NCBI GenBank assembly: GCA_022113835.1
Contig: JAILWY010000008.1
Location: 5,076,001 to 5,140,000, forward strand
Direction: 5' to 3'
Source of the DNA: Atopsyche davidsoni
Lineage: Eukaryota > Arthropoda > Insecta > Trichoptera > Hydrobiosidae
Length of the DNA stretch: 64,000 nt
The position numbers were made by a program, and so were the translations under genes. Below the pieces are notes generated by a model. It did no database searches and had not been told where the DNA came from. It saw only the letters and a program-made list of their open reading frames with translations. Positions 50,791 through 62,885 of the stretch are shown here, in pieces; the first letter of the stretch is position 1; every line of letters begins with the position of its first letter.

Positions 50791-52479
50791 TGCAACGGCG
50801 TCATTAAATGATACATTTTATTCACATCAAGAAGCGAGAAAAACTTGCATTCATTTTCCGTGTATTTTTACCTTAGATGAGCATTCCACTTATGTACAAT
50901 TTTATGATAACACTTAGTACAACAATTTATTTATTTTTTAATATTCATGGGTAGAGTTCGTTTTGAAAACTGTGACTGAACAAAATAATTTGAATCAAAT
51001 ATGTCTTAGTAAGAGTAGGTTTCACTAAAAAGTTACTTAAGATAATTTTAAGTTTGACTTCCTGATTGTTTCTCCGATATCTTGGAAGTTTCCATTCAAA
51101 TCAGAAATTGATTTTAATGAAGATTTGCATTGTTTTCATGTTAAATTTGAACAGCAATTTCAACAGTAAATATTTAATATTTTTAATGGCTTCTCATAGT
51201 TCTTCGATATGGATTTACTGTGTGAAAAATGTCGTGGAAACTTGCCCGATCAAACACCCAATAAAAAAATCAAGATACATGTGAGATTTTTATTTGTATA
51301 CATTATTGGTATTCGTAAAATACCTATTACACTGATTTCATAGAGTTTTAGGAATTTTTTACTTTTAGTTAATATGTGAATCGAAATAAAATAATAGGTA
51401 GTTTTTTAATCAGTTTTTTAAATTGTATAAGAAGTAAAGATATCATATTTTTCAAAAAAGTGTTATTTTGTATTCATTCCAAGTATCCCAAGAAAATTAT
51501 TTTTTTAGTAAACCGTTAGGTTTACAGAAAGCTTTTGGATTTGATTTGGTTCCGAGTATAAATGTTTATCATCATTTTAGGAAGGATATATTGAACAAAG
51601 GTTTCAAAAACTGACATTTTCCTTTTAGAGCAAAAAATCTTTTACTGTTTCTGTGAAAAAAATCTATCGTCATTTTTACTTATCAGTTTTTCAGTACTGA
51701 AAAATAAAAAGCTTTGGAACTTAAGCATATGTGTTATTATTGTATATTATAAAGAATATGCTAATGATATATTTTAATATTATACCTTACTATTGTTTAT
51801 TGTTAATATAATTACGGTTGCTTTAAACATATACCGTTGCTAAACCAGGATGTACGTCGGAAAGCATATTCCTTACCTTGGTTCTTGCACAAGGTATTAG
51901 GCATTTCGTAATACGAGTATAACACGATACATAATATTGCGTTTAAAACGGAAACCTGCTTGTAAGGCGAGGTAATGTAATGTTATGATCAGTCAAGCAA
52001 TAACATCATAACCTACTTATCAATACAAAACTAATACGCTAACATATTTTAAAGTTTATTTAAACATTTTATAATCAGGCATTTGATTTACGTCTGCAAA
52101 AGAATATAAATTCTGAATTTTATTTCACGAGATACAAGCAAGATTGAAGTTTTTGCATGCACTACTGTACCCTGAAATAACTATCCAAAATATATATTTT
52201 TTATTTTAAATTGTTTAATGTGATAGATAAATATTTGTAAATTTCATGGTATTAGGTTTTTTGTAGGTTTTTATCGCTTTGCTCTTTTAATCTCAGTGCT
52301 GGGACTATCTTTGAGTATTTTGTTCATTGATTTATTTAAATCCTGCAGCTCTACCACATTGCCCAAAATGTCAGAGGACTTAAAACCTCAAGCAGCCTCA
52401 CACCTGAGAAGTAAAATATACTACTAAAAGCAGATTTGATTTATAAAGACAAATATACAAGCGGGTAGTTATTACAATG

Positions 52480-52700
52480 GAGGCTTCGGGGGTTCACTGA
52501 GAAGTGCTTTGCAGGCAGTCATGCCTGAGATTGGCTCCACAGAAGACTTCGCTCGCGGGCTCTGTCCCCCTGTCGCGGAATCCATACATAAGTTACGCAA
52601 TCTTCTCTGATTTATTCTTATTTGACAAGTCGATGGAGTATCAGAGCTTCAGGTCTTTTACCTGTTCTGTTTCCTCAGGTGTGGCCGGTTTGGGGTAGAT
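52480..52700. other. GC-richer island, unidentified
   Basis: The composition peak carries a 64-codon + frame (52504-52698, start not ATG-supported) with no known domain. Regulatory element or small exon cannot be told apart here. Confidence 0.3.
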
Positions 52701-55457
52701 AATGGCTTTATTCGTAGAACAGAGTCGGAGAACGAAAATGTTCTTTAAATTTGTTTTCATTCACACATAAAACGACGAAAAAATTCTCGACTTCTTCGCT
52801 ATCAATTTTACTTGTTTAACACATTCCAGTGTCGATATAAAAGATGCATTTTGCTCACACACAATTTAATGTGTATTTTAATTTGCATATGGAAACAATT
52901 TTTTTTAAAAACATAAGAGATTTTTCATAACCGACCTGAAATAAAGAAAATTTATTGCGAATATAAAAATATTAAAGGCTTAATTTTATCCGTTAAATTA
53001 TAGGGAAAAATTACTGAATATTATATAGTTAAATAGAGATGAGTGAAATTTTAAAACTCAAGATTAACTTATATTTTATTATTCACTTTAAAGTTTTACA
53101 GCTAGCAACATTTACCTTATATAATAACTTAGTGTAATCGCAAAACTTAAGTGAATCTAGATTCTAACATCTTCCTATTGATTACACTGCAGGAGTTTAA
53201 GTTTTTGCATTTAATTAAGAGAGAGAGACATTTCAAACACTGTAATAATTAAACTGTTTTACTACTATTTCTTTAAATCAAGTTAACATAATAAACTCCA
53301 ATTAAAAATACTGCTTAAGGTAAAAATCTCTTTCTTGTGAAAATCGACATTAAAATTTTTGTATATTACATAAGACGTATATTTCCGCATGAAGTATGTG
53401 ATTTCTGATAATATAATTAAAATTGGTTTAAAAAACACCGATGATAAATCGACAGCATTTTGTAAATCTTGTAAATCTATGTCAAAATGCGGGAATATAT
53501 GTTAAGAAAAAAATAGATGAATAGAGAAATCTTATTTTATACTTTAAATGCCACGAATATCATACAATCAAATATTTCGTAAGTTGACATCCAAAATATT
53601 TTAATATTTTCAGTTCTTCGTGATTTGATTTTTCGTTGAAAGTATATATCTTAGAGATTGATGGCCACATCAAGATATTCAAAATAGAGGTTTCTAATAT
53701 AGCACTTGTAATGCATAGATTTTATTTTACATATGATATATATATGTAGAGATGTTAGTTTATGACTACAGCATATATTTGCTAGTATATTTCAATGTGT
53801 CTATTTGAATTTGTTCATTATCTTATAGACTCACGAATTTCTACTACATAGAAAGATCGATGTGAGAAATTTTTCACTAAATATTGTACTTCTCTAAAAT
53901 ATATCAAACTTTTGTGAATTCATTAGTATAAAAAGATACTTTTTTGTATACATATAAATTTTAATTCATAAAAATATTTGATATCGATGATGTGACTCGT
54001 TTTACAAATAAATAGATATTCTCGTCACCCCTGCCACATGTGTTATCGCCGAGTTACCATACCGGCATAATTATGAAACACACTGTTCAAAATAAACACT
54101 GGTATTGATAAATCACACTCCAATAATGTGGCGATGCGATTATTTCTTCCATAATTAATTGTACTGACACAACCGTGAATTGTAAACAATTTGAACTTGA
54201 ATTTCATGCTAAAAACCCAGTAAATTATGGCTTTGATAACAGCTTTAAAAAAAGCTTCAAAAACTGTAATACACCTGTATAGTAAGCTGAATTTCAGCGT
54301 CAAGGTTTTGTTGCCTTTATAAATGTAATAATTAATAAAGATGGCATCTATGGATAAGAGTCATGTTGTTTCAAAATCGCGTCCTTTTCTACAGGTACCA
54401 TAAAGATTAGAACCCGAAGTGTTTTGCTTAATTTCACTACGCCCTGGAAATTCAAACCTAACGAAGGATCAGAAATTAATCTTGTTTAATAGCTATAATA
54501 CAATATTTTTTCAGCAAAAAAATTCACGGTGTGATCCGAAAATTCCACCTGGTTTTTTTGCAAAAGAATCAATAACATGTTTTCAATTTTGCTATCTTCT
54601 TCACGCATAAGTTTTCGCGGATCACACGTGGACGCGGAATGGATGAGATCCGATCAGTTACCTGCTCCTTGACCAAGTTCTGCCCCAGCAAAATAAATCA
54701 TAGGATTAAGGTTTTAGTTTTATAAATGAGGACTCCGCGAAGGCTCAGTAGTCTTGACAGCATTGTTAATTGAATCGGCTGAATTCCCCATAACTTATAT
54801 ATTTTCCTAAGCATGGTCAAATTGGAAATAACATTTTTTACTCTATAAACTGTATTTTTAATGCGTATTTATTATGTTCATTTTAAATGTTTTAACACTT
54901 GGTTTTTTGAGTATCACAACCGATCAATTGTCTATATTTACTTGCGGGAGACATCTAAGCTCAAATAATCTTAGAACTTGAATTAAAACAACGGTTATCT
55001 GTGAAAATATAAAACCACAAATAAAAAAGTAAGTTAATAGGTACTCAGAAATATTTACAGATATGAAAAAGTGTATTCCTGACTTAATTTGTCTCTGGGA
55101 TGATTTATTATTGAAACCAATTAGAAGCTTTTTGACCAGAAGTTGAGCTGAAAGCTTCATAGCTTGTAAACAGTCTCCGAATTACTACAAAAAATTGATA
55201 TATATTTAGGGCTGTGATGATTATTAGATTTCATTAACTATACCTCAAGTGAAAGCCATTATGCTGAAGAAGTCCAAAGGATATATTAAAGTTTCACATA
55301 CGATAAGATTGCTAAAGTATTTAATGATTATATTAATCATCAAGTGTTATTTAACGGCCGACGTACGTTAAAACAGGTTATCGAAAAACTTTTATAAAAT
55401 GACTAATAAAAGTAGATATGCCTTTATTTTGCTAAATTCATCAATTTAAAAAATTTG
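52701..55457. other. AT-rich gene-free stretch
   Basis: Apart from a GC-richer patch at about 54600-54690 I see no features. Frames at 54043-54303 (minus) and 54924-55160 (minus) match nothing I know. Confidence 0.4.
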
Positions 55458-55806
55458 CTGAGTTAGATGATAACCAACTGACTTTGAGAAGAGGCAAATG
55501 AAGTAAATGATTATTTATTTTTTTAATTTTAATGTATTTCAATATCATATTTTGATGCAAAATTTAATATTTTACTAATTTATCTTGTGAACAAAAAAAC
55601 CGAAGTAAAACTGTATTCAATGTTTAAATCTTAAGATTTTCTTTTACATTTAATCTAGACGCGACTCATGGTATAAGAAAAACTTGAAAAAAAACGCTCC
55701 TGTAGAATTCGAATCCTAAACCTCATTATCGATAAGTTAAAGTCTTTAATTATATACCAAGAACTGAAAAATCAATACTAAATCTCAATAATATTTAATA
55801 TAATGA
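55458..55806 (+). repeat. Dispersed repeat R3, copy 1 (left arm of a large inverted repeat)
   Basis: About 340 bp matches the reverse complement of 56990-57306 with few differences; shared words include TTTATCTTGTGAACAAAAAA, AACGCTCCTGT and ATTATCGATAAG. It is truncated relative to the other copies after about TAATATAATGATAAA. Confidence 0.75.
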
Positions 55807-55834
55807 TAAAGGTAACTTTGTATTCTTTCCTCAC

Positions 55835-55907
55835 TTTTGCATGACTAGTTTCGACCAACAGACTTGATCATCATCAAATGACGTTGGTCGAAACTAGTCA
55901 TGCAAAA
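55835..55907. repeat. Perfect 25-bp inverted repeat with a hammerhead-like core
   Basis: Arms 55835-55859 and 55883-55907 are perfect complements (TTTTGCATGACTAG at the outside). On the minus strand the segment 55843-55877 reads TTGATGATGATC, a loop, then GGTCGAAACTAGTC. It follows directly after R3 copy 1. Probably the end of a retroelement family. Confidence 0.7.
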
Positions 55908-56189
55908 TTACTATTGTACAACTCAAAATTATTTTCATAATAATATTTAAATTTGTTTTATTTAAATTCACTTTTATAACTAAAAATTTCGAGACGCACG
56001 TTCTGAACGTGATGTATTTATTCATACAAAGTCTGTCTCTGATAAAGTAGCATTCATAAAAAAAAAAAAAATAAACATCAATTATCAACACGTGTCCAAA
56101 TATATAAATGTACGAAATTTTATAAGAAATAACGTACGCAGCGAAATTGCTAATAAACTTCGCAAGAAACCAAATCGCTGTAGTTAGTA

Positions 56190-56400
56190 ATATTATTAAC
56201 CCCCTCGTTACGTCCTCGCAAGGGGGTGGGGGATGAAGGTCCCCCTGACATGTTTCGGCAATATCCTGCGGGCATTTAATGAAACACGCATTTGTTGGGG
56301 CTGTGCGGAGTGAGCCAGATTTATCGGCGCTCAGCCGACGGTCGGGGGCACGAGGACTCGTAAGACGCCCCAGTTTAGGGGCTAAAGACTAAGGAATTCC
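56190..56400. other. GC-rich island, candidate regulatory element
   Basis: A strong composition peak between the R3 arms. It includes GCGGGCATTTAATGAAACAC and CAGATTTATCGGCGC, and a small hairpin CCCCCT...AGGGGG at its left edge (56200-56228). No open frame. Confidence 0.4.
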
Positions 56401-56559
56401 GTGTTTACTTTCAGGAAAATATTTTTTTTTAGTATATATTCAAATATATGTTCAAAAAACGATAGCTTATTTTTTGTACCACTCGAAGCGAACGAATTAC
56501 CTTTGATCAATTGGTGATAATCGAAAACTGATACTTGTGTAATTTAGATGATTTTTGAT

Positions 56560-56765
56560 AATGACCACATCCCCAAGCTTGCATGGCCGAGGCATTGTAA
56601 GCTCAGGGTTCAAATCCCACTCAAATCACGATGATATTTTTCTAAGAGTTTTTTTAATCAATTTTTGAAAATTGAAATTGGAAAAAATGTACTTAATCAT
56701 TATCAATCAATCAAACCTGTATAGGCAAAATCATACTTCCTGTGAGACGGTCTTCACAAAAATCA
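56560..56765. mobile_element. SINE-like repeat with tRNA B box (copy B)
   Basis: CCCCAAGCTTGCATGGCCGA and GGGTTCAAATCCCAC correspond to the tRNA-derived core of copy A (22553-22621), here partly rearranged and lacking the A box. AAATCACGATGATATTTTTC, TGTACTTAATCATTATCAAT and GTGAGACGGTCTTC follow and match copy A's right and left arms, respectively. Confidence 0.6.
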
Positions 56766-56779
56766 ATAATATATAGATG

Positions 56780-57306
56780 ATTTTTTTATATTCTTTAAGG
56801 AAATAATATTTGATGCAACGAAATTAAAAATAACCTTAGTTTTCACCTTATTATAAAGTCTATACCATAGTATATTGTACCGCAGTACTAAAAACTTTAT
56901 TCATACTATACCGAATTACGCGTTTAATATTTTATAGATAATAGTTTTTGCTTTTTAATATAATATATTAAATATTATTGAAATTTAGTATTGATTTTTC
57001 TGTTCTTCGTATATAATTAAAGACTTATCGATAGTGAGGTTTTGGATTCGAATTCGACAGGAGCGTTTTTTTTTTAAGTTTTCTCTTATACCATGAGTTG
57101 CGTCTAGATTAAATGTAAAAGAAAATCTTAAGATTTAAACATTGAATACAGTTTTTCTTTGGTTTTTTTGTTCACAAGATAAATTAGTAAAATATTAAAT
57201 TTTGCATCAAAATATGATATTGAAATACATTAAAATTAAAAAAAAATCATTTACTTCATTTGCTTCTTCTAAGAGTCAGTTCGTTATCATCTATCTGAGC
57301 AAATTT
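56780..57306 (-). repeat. Dispersed repeat R3, copy 2 (inverted, longest)
   Basis: On the minus strand this is the fullest copy, running from GATAGATGATAACGAACTGA through the CGCTCCTGTCGAATTCGAAT core to TGATGCA/AAATATTATTTCCTT. On the + strand TTCTTCG...TTATCGATAG, GGATTCGAAT and CAGGAGCG form a tRNA-like arrangement with T-loop TTCGAAT and an acceptor-like CAGGAGC. It faces copy 1 across about 1.2 kb. Confidence 0.75.
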
Positions 57307-57929
57307 TTTTTTCATAAGTTTGGCTGTACTCCTGACTTTTAAGGCGCACATTCTGCACCCATGTTAACTTTCTTTATCCAATCTCTCTATTTCCTGAAAT
57401 ATTCCCAGAACAATCAGTTGCAGTGGTGATAAAAATAAATTGATTGTAAACCAATATAAACAGACGCTTTGAATAGTTATTGTAATTATCGAAACCGTAA
57501 AACAATCGATTCAAACTTGTAAACAAAAAAAGACCTTTAATTTTGTCTTTCAATAATTCGACCTGTATCCTGAAATTATTTATTTTATATGTGTACAGGT
57601 AATTCATATAAAATTTTGCTTTAGTAAAAAACTTATTACAATATATTTTATCCTTGCTTATTACCTCGTGATATTTATCATTCAATCAAAGTCTTGAAAA
57701 AAAAAACTAAATAAAATTTAGCAATATACTGTTATATATTTAATTAAAATATAAACCAAAGAAAATGTGTAAATAGTAAAAAGGAAGATGCCTCCCAAAG
57801 TCTTCAAGGATAATTTATTTCCCAAATATTGAGGTGATGTTTATAGGGCTGAATATTTAGCGGACACATAAATATTAAGATCCTGGTTAGAATATCTTCA
57901 CCTTTACTTCATCATAAAGTTTAAATTTA
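57307..57929. other. AT-rich spacer, no gene recognised
   Basis: A 103-codon minus-strand frame (57374-57685) is Lys/Asn/Tyr-rich, matches no family I know, and is likely chance in AT-rich DNA. Confidence 0.35.
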
Positions 57930-58163
57930 ATGTTTCACGTAACTCTTCGATATATGGAAGGTACTTTACACATATGTGCCAGATTAATATATCTCTTAAT
58001 ATTTGTAGTTGTATTTATAATATTTATAATGGGAAACAAATACTTCATAACTTTTTTAATGGACCAATGTATTATAGCTGGGCAAGGTCTGGAAATGAAT
58101 CCAAAACTTCTTTTTGCACGCAATAAAAAAATGAAACTAAAGAAAGTGGACTATGAAATTTGA
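57930..58163 (+). CDS. Hypothetical small single-span membrane protein (77 aa)
   Basis: An ATG-started frame encodes a short N terminus, one hydrophobic span at about residues 18-37 (LIYLLIFVVVFIIFI), then a polar Lys-rich C terminus ending KKMKLKKVDYEI. I recognise no family. The positive-charged tail after a single span resembles a real small membrane protein, but AT-rich DNA produces such frames by chance, and a minus-strand frame overlaps it. It lies between two R3 copies with no other gene nearby and no obvious promoter. Confidence 0.2.
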   Translation: MFHVTLRYMEGTLHICARLIYLLIFVVVFIIFIMGNKYFITFLMDQCIIAGQGLEMNPKLLFARNKKMKLKKVDYEI

Positions 58164-58512
58164 TTTCAATTTCTTAATTTAATGAAAGATTATTTGAGAG
58201 CTTATTCAATTATAAAATAATTAATCACAAAAACTTCTTGTAAATTTAAGATTTTAAAGTGAATAACAAAAATAACGAAAAACAAGAAAAAGGAAAAAAA
58301 GGATGAAATATTTATTTTGATAATTTTTTTACAGTATTTTTTTTGTAGGCAGCTTTTTTATTTTTGAATGTGAATGCACGTTGCATGTTAAATAAAATAA
58401 TTGTACATGAGCAATATGTCTTTGACTACACTACCGTGTACGAATAATAGGGACTGAGAACAGAGGCCAGTTGGCAAGTACTTTATAATGACCAATATAA
58501 TACGTCTCCGGC

Positions 58513-58896
58513 ATTTATCTTGTGAACAAAAAAACCAAAGGAAAATTTTATTCAGTTCTATAATCATAAGATTTTTTTGAACATTTAATCTGGTATATGA
58601 AAAACATTTAAAAAACGCTCCTGTCGAATTCGAATCCACAACCTTATCATCGATACGTTAAAGTCTTTAATTATATAGCAAGAACTGAAAAATCAAAACT
58701 TAATCTTAATAATATTAAAGGACAAAAATTATTATCTATAAAATATTAAACACGTAATACGGTATGGTAGGAATAAAGTTTATTAGTACTGCGGTGCATT
58801 ATACTATGGTATAGACTTTATAGTAAAGTGAAGACTTAAGGCTCTATAAACTTGGCTGCATCAAATATTGTTTCCTTCGAGGATATAAAAAGCTTA
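58513..58896 (+). repeat. Dispersed repeat R3, copy 3
   Basis: It begins ATTTATCTTGTGAACAAAAA and runs through CGCTCCTGTCGAATTCGAAT and TTATCATCGATACG to TGCATCAAATATTGTTTCCTT, matching copy 2 in reverse almost to its end. It lacks the first part present in copies 1 and 2. Confidence 0.75.
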
Positions 58897-60055
58897 GCAA
58901 ATATTGTCTGCATTAGATTGACTGCAACAGGGTGCGCTTTTCAGTAAAAGCATTTATAAAAAACTTCAACGTTAAAAGCTTTCAAATGTATCATCTTAAA
59001 AATAGCTATAATATATTAATCGCAATGAAATATATAAAAACTAAAAGCATAATAAAAGCTGAATAAAAGCTTTTTTAATTTTTTATACTTTTAATTTTAA
59101 GCTCGTAAAGAAAAAAAATGTAATACCCTTTAATAGTTAATTATGATTAAAATATATTTTTTTTATTTTTATAATTAACAACAGTAAATTTTATTTAAAA
59201 ATTCAATATAAATACACTCATAAAACTAAGTCATTAAAAAGTTAAGTTTTGTAGAAATAATTTTAGTGTATTATGATTATTTATTACTTGTTTAATATAT
59301 TTTTTAAATAAATTCATATTTTTTATCCCGCCCTTAAATTCAAATGACTAATACCCGTTTGTAAAGTATAAATAATTCGTATGTTTCAAATACATAATAA
59401 AAAATTAAAAAGGCCGTTTACCGCAACGATGAATTATTTAAACGTGTAAAATCCGTTTTGTGTATAAGTATTAAATCCCCAAAAGGATTTTAAATAATAA
59501 ATGGTATAACAATATAGTATAGAGCTATTCAAAGGCTTGAATGTCTCGGTAAAAAATCTAAATGCTTATTTCATTCTCTTCTTTATTCGCTTGGAACTAC
59601 AATGAAATTTTATGCCTTAATTTTCATGAAATTTTAGCCTTCAAGAAGGACACACCGTACATTTTATAGCAATAAAGCTTTCACCAGTTCCCTTGTATGT
59701 CTTACTAACGTACAAGCTTTTTTGTTGTCGACTTTTTGTTAGGGTCTCATCGCAAGATGGATAGGTTCTTTATATTTGTTAGTTCTCTGTGAAAAGGTTT
59801 GCTTTAAAAATGCTCCTTTAATTTCTTGTTTGAATGTTTGCAGACGCCTTAGTATAAATTTAATTAATAGATAATTAATACTATTCAACATAATGAAAGA
59901 TCCTACTACAAGAAATAAAAATATGCATGCTTTGGTTTCTAAAGTAAATATATAAAATATTTTAAAATACTTGCAGAATATTTTTTTTTTATAAAAGGGA
60001 TGATATTACAATTCAAAGCATTTTTGTTTACAAAACATATTTAATAATTGAATTG
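58897..60055. other. AT-rich gene-free stretch
   Basis: Nothing recognisable. Confidence 0.45.
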
Positions 60056-60059
60056 AACG

Positions 60060-60200
60060 ACCCTTGGCTCTATGCAGCGTCTATTTGTAACTCCGCCATG
60101 CTTCTGAAGTGCATCATTTGGTCGCCAGAGGTGGAGTGGCCATTAGCGGAGACGCGAACCACACCGCCATACAAGGATCCGACATTTGTCGAACAATAGT
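60060..60200. other. GC-richer island
   Basis: A short composition peak (CTCCGCCATGCTTCTGAAG; GTGGCCATTAGCGGAGAC). A 60-codon + frame (60109-60291) crosses it without a known domain. Confidence 0.3.
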
Positions 60201-60570
60201 TCATCGAAACCTCCAATTGCTTTATAATGATCTGTTTTTTTTTAATACTCTAAAAACATCTCTTTATGCTTCATTCGGTTGTATGGCATAATGTCAGGTA
60301 AAATTGTATTAAAAATTATTTTTATCCGCGATTAATAGACAAAAATAATTGTTGCAGAAAATTATTGCTTTAGACAGCTATACTATTAGACTTATCTATA
60401 AATAAAATAACAAATAATATAAAAATCAAATTATACACATTAAAAAAACAGACGTCGTTCTCACTCTTCATACAGAATATTTTTTGGGGTATACTATTAA
60501 ATAATGTGTTCTACGATAACCTATACCCTAAATAACAAATATATATACTAATATTTTTGAGTAAAATTAG

Positions 60571-60696
60571 TTCATACATAGAAGATGATTTTAAAGAAAC
60601 TCTCAGAAAAATATCATCGTGATTTGTGTGGGATCCCACACAAATCACGATGATATTCTTCTGAGAGTCTCTTTAAAGTCATCTTCTATGTATGAA
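60571..60696. repeat. 126-bp spacer-less near-perfect palindrome (SINE family copy C)
   Basis: Arms of 63 bp meet at GGATCC (60631-60636) with no loop; I count 3 mismatches. The inner part, ATATCATCGTGATTTGTGTG and its mirror, matches the AAATCACGATGATAT segment of copies A and B, so this seems to be a head-to-head fusion of two SINE fragments with the tRNA core deleted. Confidence 0.85.
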
Positions 60697-60809
60697 GTAA
60701 CGTACCTAATCATATTAGTAATAATATAATAAACCCGTAATGGGTAATAAATACGCATCTGATTGACGTTTAATAAAAAAATCGACATATGTAAAATACT
60801 TAGATGATA

Positions 60810-60955
60810 AACAGAGATGATAATGCCAACGTGAAAGGTTGGCGAAACCGGTCACAAATAAAAACGAACATGTGGAAAATCACTCAAGTATTTTACTCAA
60901 AAATATTAAAATGGAATTCCACCAAGTACTCTCTGTCAAAAATATTGAATTTCTT
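60810..60955 (+). mobile_element. 5'-truncated copy of the palindromic retroposon family
   Basis: From GATGATAATGCCAACGTG through GGCGAAACCGGTCAC to the shared 3' end CAAAAATATTGAATTTCTT it matches the right part of the 28779-29006 element (about 60816-60955). The hammerhead-like motif is on + at 60816-60853. The inverted left arm is missing, as expected for a 5'-truncated retroposon. A clear target duplication was not found. Confidence 0.7.
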
Positions 60956-61189
60956 AAATATATATACCCGATAAGCTTCGAAAAGGGAAAAATACTCTTG
61001 TGCGTACTCTCGCTAACATTTTTCAAAAAGTGATCGGAGATTTTTCATCATATTGCAAGGAAGTCTTCAAAACTGTCCTGCAATGGTTCACATTGAAACA
61101 ACCCTAAAAAAAATAACCCTCAAAATCGGAAATACAAAAAAAATGTTCATCATAGCTGTGCCAAATGGTAATTCATATTATTTGTTGAA

Positions 61190-61460
61190 ATAATGTGTGA
61201 ATGCGACGAATGGCGATGGCGCCTATGTGGATTCGATAAATTTTTCGGTCGAGGGGACTGTCCGGCGAAGGCTCTTGCGCCCTCCGGCTTAAGGGTCGTT
61301 ATCGCCGGCCAGCCTCCGCGGGGGTGCGCCGTGTTTGCGCCGCTGGCCTGACAGCGTAATTAAATTTGTTTGAAGGGAATATTTACATTAAATGTCCTGA
61401 AAGCCACCGCATAACAAGTGACTTTGTTTCGGCCGCGGATTCTCCGACCCGTATATTGCG
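61190..61460. other. GC-rich island, candidate regulatory element
   Basis: About 270 bp and among the most GC-rich in the window (CGGCCAGCCTCCGCGGGGG; CTTTGTTTCGGCCGCGG), with GCGTAATTAAATTTG as a homeodomain-type core. No open frame worth calling. Confidence 0.4.
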
Positions 61461-62680
61461 ATTTGTCTAGACAAAATGTGTACGCTTAGAAATGAATCCT
61501 TACAAAATAATATTTTCCAAATATGTTTAAATTGTTTAAAAAATATATACTGCTTGATTTGTGCATTATAAACTGTACAAATATACGATCTGAAATTGAA
61601 TAACTCTTAATCGCATAATATGAAGAAAATAAAAAAAATTGTTAAGTGTTATTTATGGTGTTAATTTTTTTTTAGTAAAATGGAGATTAAAACATAGATT
61701 ATTGCATATAGCAGTATTTTTAAAAATTGAACCTATAATATTTTTCTGTTTTTATCTTAGACTCAATGTATGAATACACTGATAGATAATATAAAAACAA
61801 AACACTCAAAAAGGTAAGTTTATTAAACTTTAAAGTGTGCATCGAGGAGTGTTGTTTTTATATTGTTTTATGTTTCTTTTTTATATTTATTATTTTAATA
61901 TAATACATCCACATTTGAGTCAACAATCGCTATTGCATTCAAAGTTACCATCACCCCACCCTCTAGATTGTTCAAGAGGGTGGCATCAACCACTTTAGAT
62001 GATTCTGGTCTAGACAAAGCCATACCTTATTATATAAGCGTTTTTAAAACAAACTTCAATATTTACCAATGATGACATATTTTTATGAACTTGTTTAACT
62101 TTGACAGTTTAATCCTTAAAACGACGAGAAAAAACACAAAATTTTTTTTTGAGATCCGAGTGGGCTTATCTGTGAGTTTTTCTTCTCATTTTATACGAAA
62201 AATTATATTTCTTCAAACGAATTCAGAACATTATTCATCTGGAGGCATAAATACGTAGAATATCAAATAATTAATCTAGGTCTAATTAAAGTTTTTTTAA
62301 TATCACAAAATCTTTATAAAATTCGCATTGTTATCGACTTGTATTTATATTAATTCATATTTTAGATAAGTAGCTCGGTTTAGGAGAATGTGGGTGTCTT
62401 GAATATAAAATATGGGCTCTCTCATTGAAAAACACTGTTTAATTTATTAACTTATGTGTCTGTTTTTTTAAAAAATATATTTATTCTAGAAAAAACTACT
62501 AAAAATTTTCATACACCTTAAATAATAGGCAAAATCCTAATAAAAAAAAAACTAATGATGTAATGTATCTAATAATAATTATTTATTTATAAGGTTTATT
62601 CTGGGTTGGTTAATATTTATAAAAAAGATGTGACATCTGTGAATAAATAATACTTTCTCGTCTTTATGATTTAGAACCAC
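61461..62680. other. AT-rich gene-free stretch
   Basis: No gene recognised. A small imperfect palindrome (CACCCTCTAGATTGTTCAAG then AGGGTGG) lies at about 61958-61983. Confidence 0.4.
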
Positions 62681-62684
62681 CCTG

Positions 62685-62885
62685 TCAATATCCACTCGTG
62701 GTAAGACTATTTCCTGTAGATTGCTTTTGTTTGTTTATTTTTATCATTTCCGGGACACAATAATGGCGACCGCCTTGCTGCCAGGGCCAACATGGCGGGT
62801 AAAGTTTTTTGTGATTACTTGTGACCGCTCTCTGCCCTCTCGACATGTTTCGGTGATTTATTCACTCTCCTTTCTCCGGCTTGAA
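62685..62885. other. GC-richer island with Pho/YY1-like words
   Basis: AATGGCGACCGCC (about 62763) and ACATGGCGGG (about 62790) both contain the ATGGC core of Pho/YY1 sites, 27 bp apart. AATGGCGACCG is also present at about 23123 in another island. No open frame. Confidence 0.4.
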
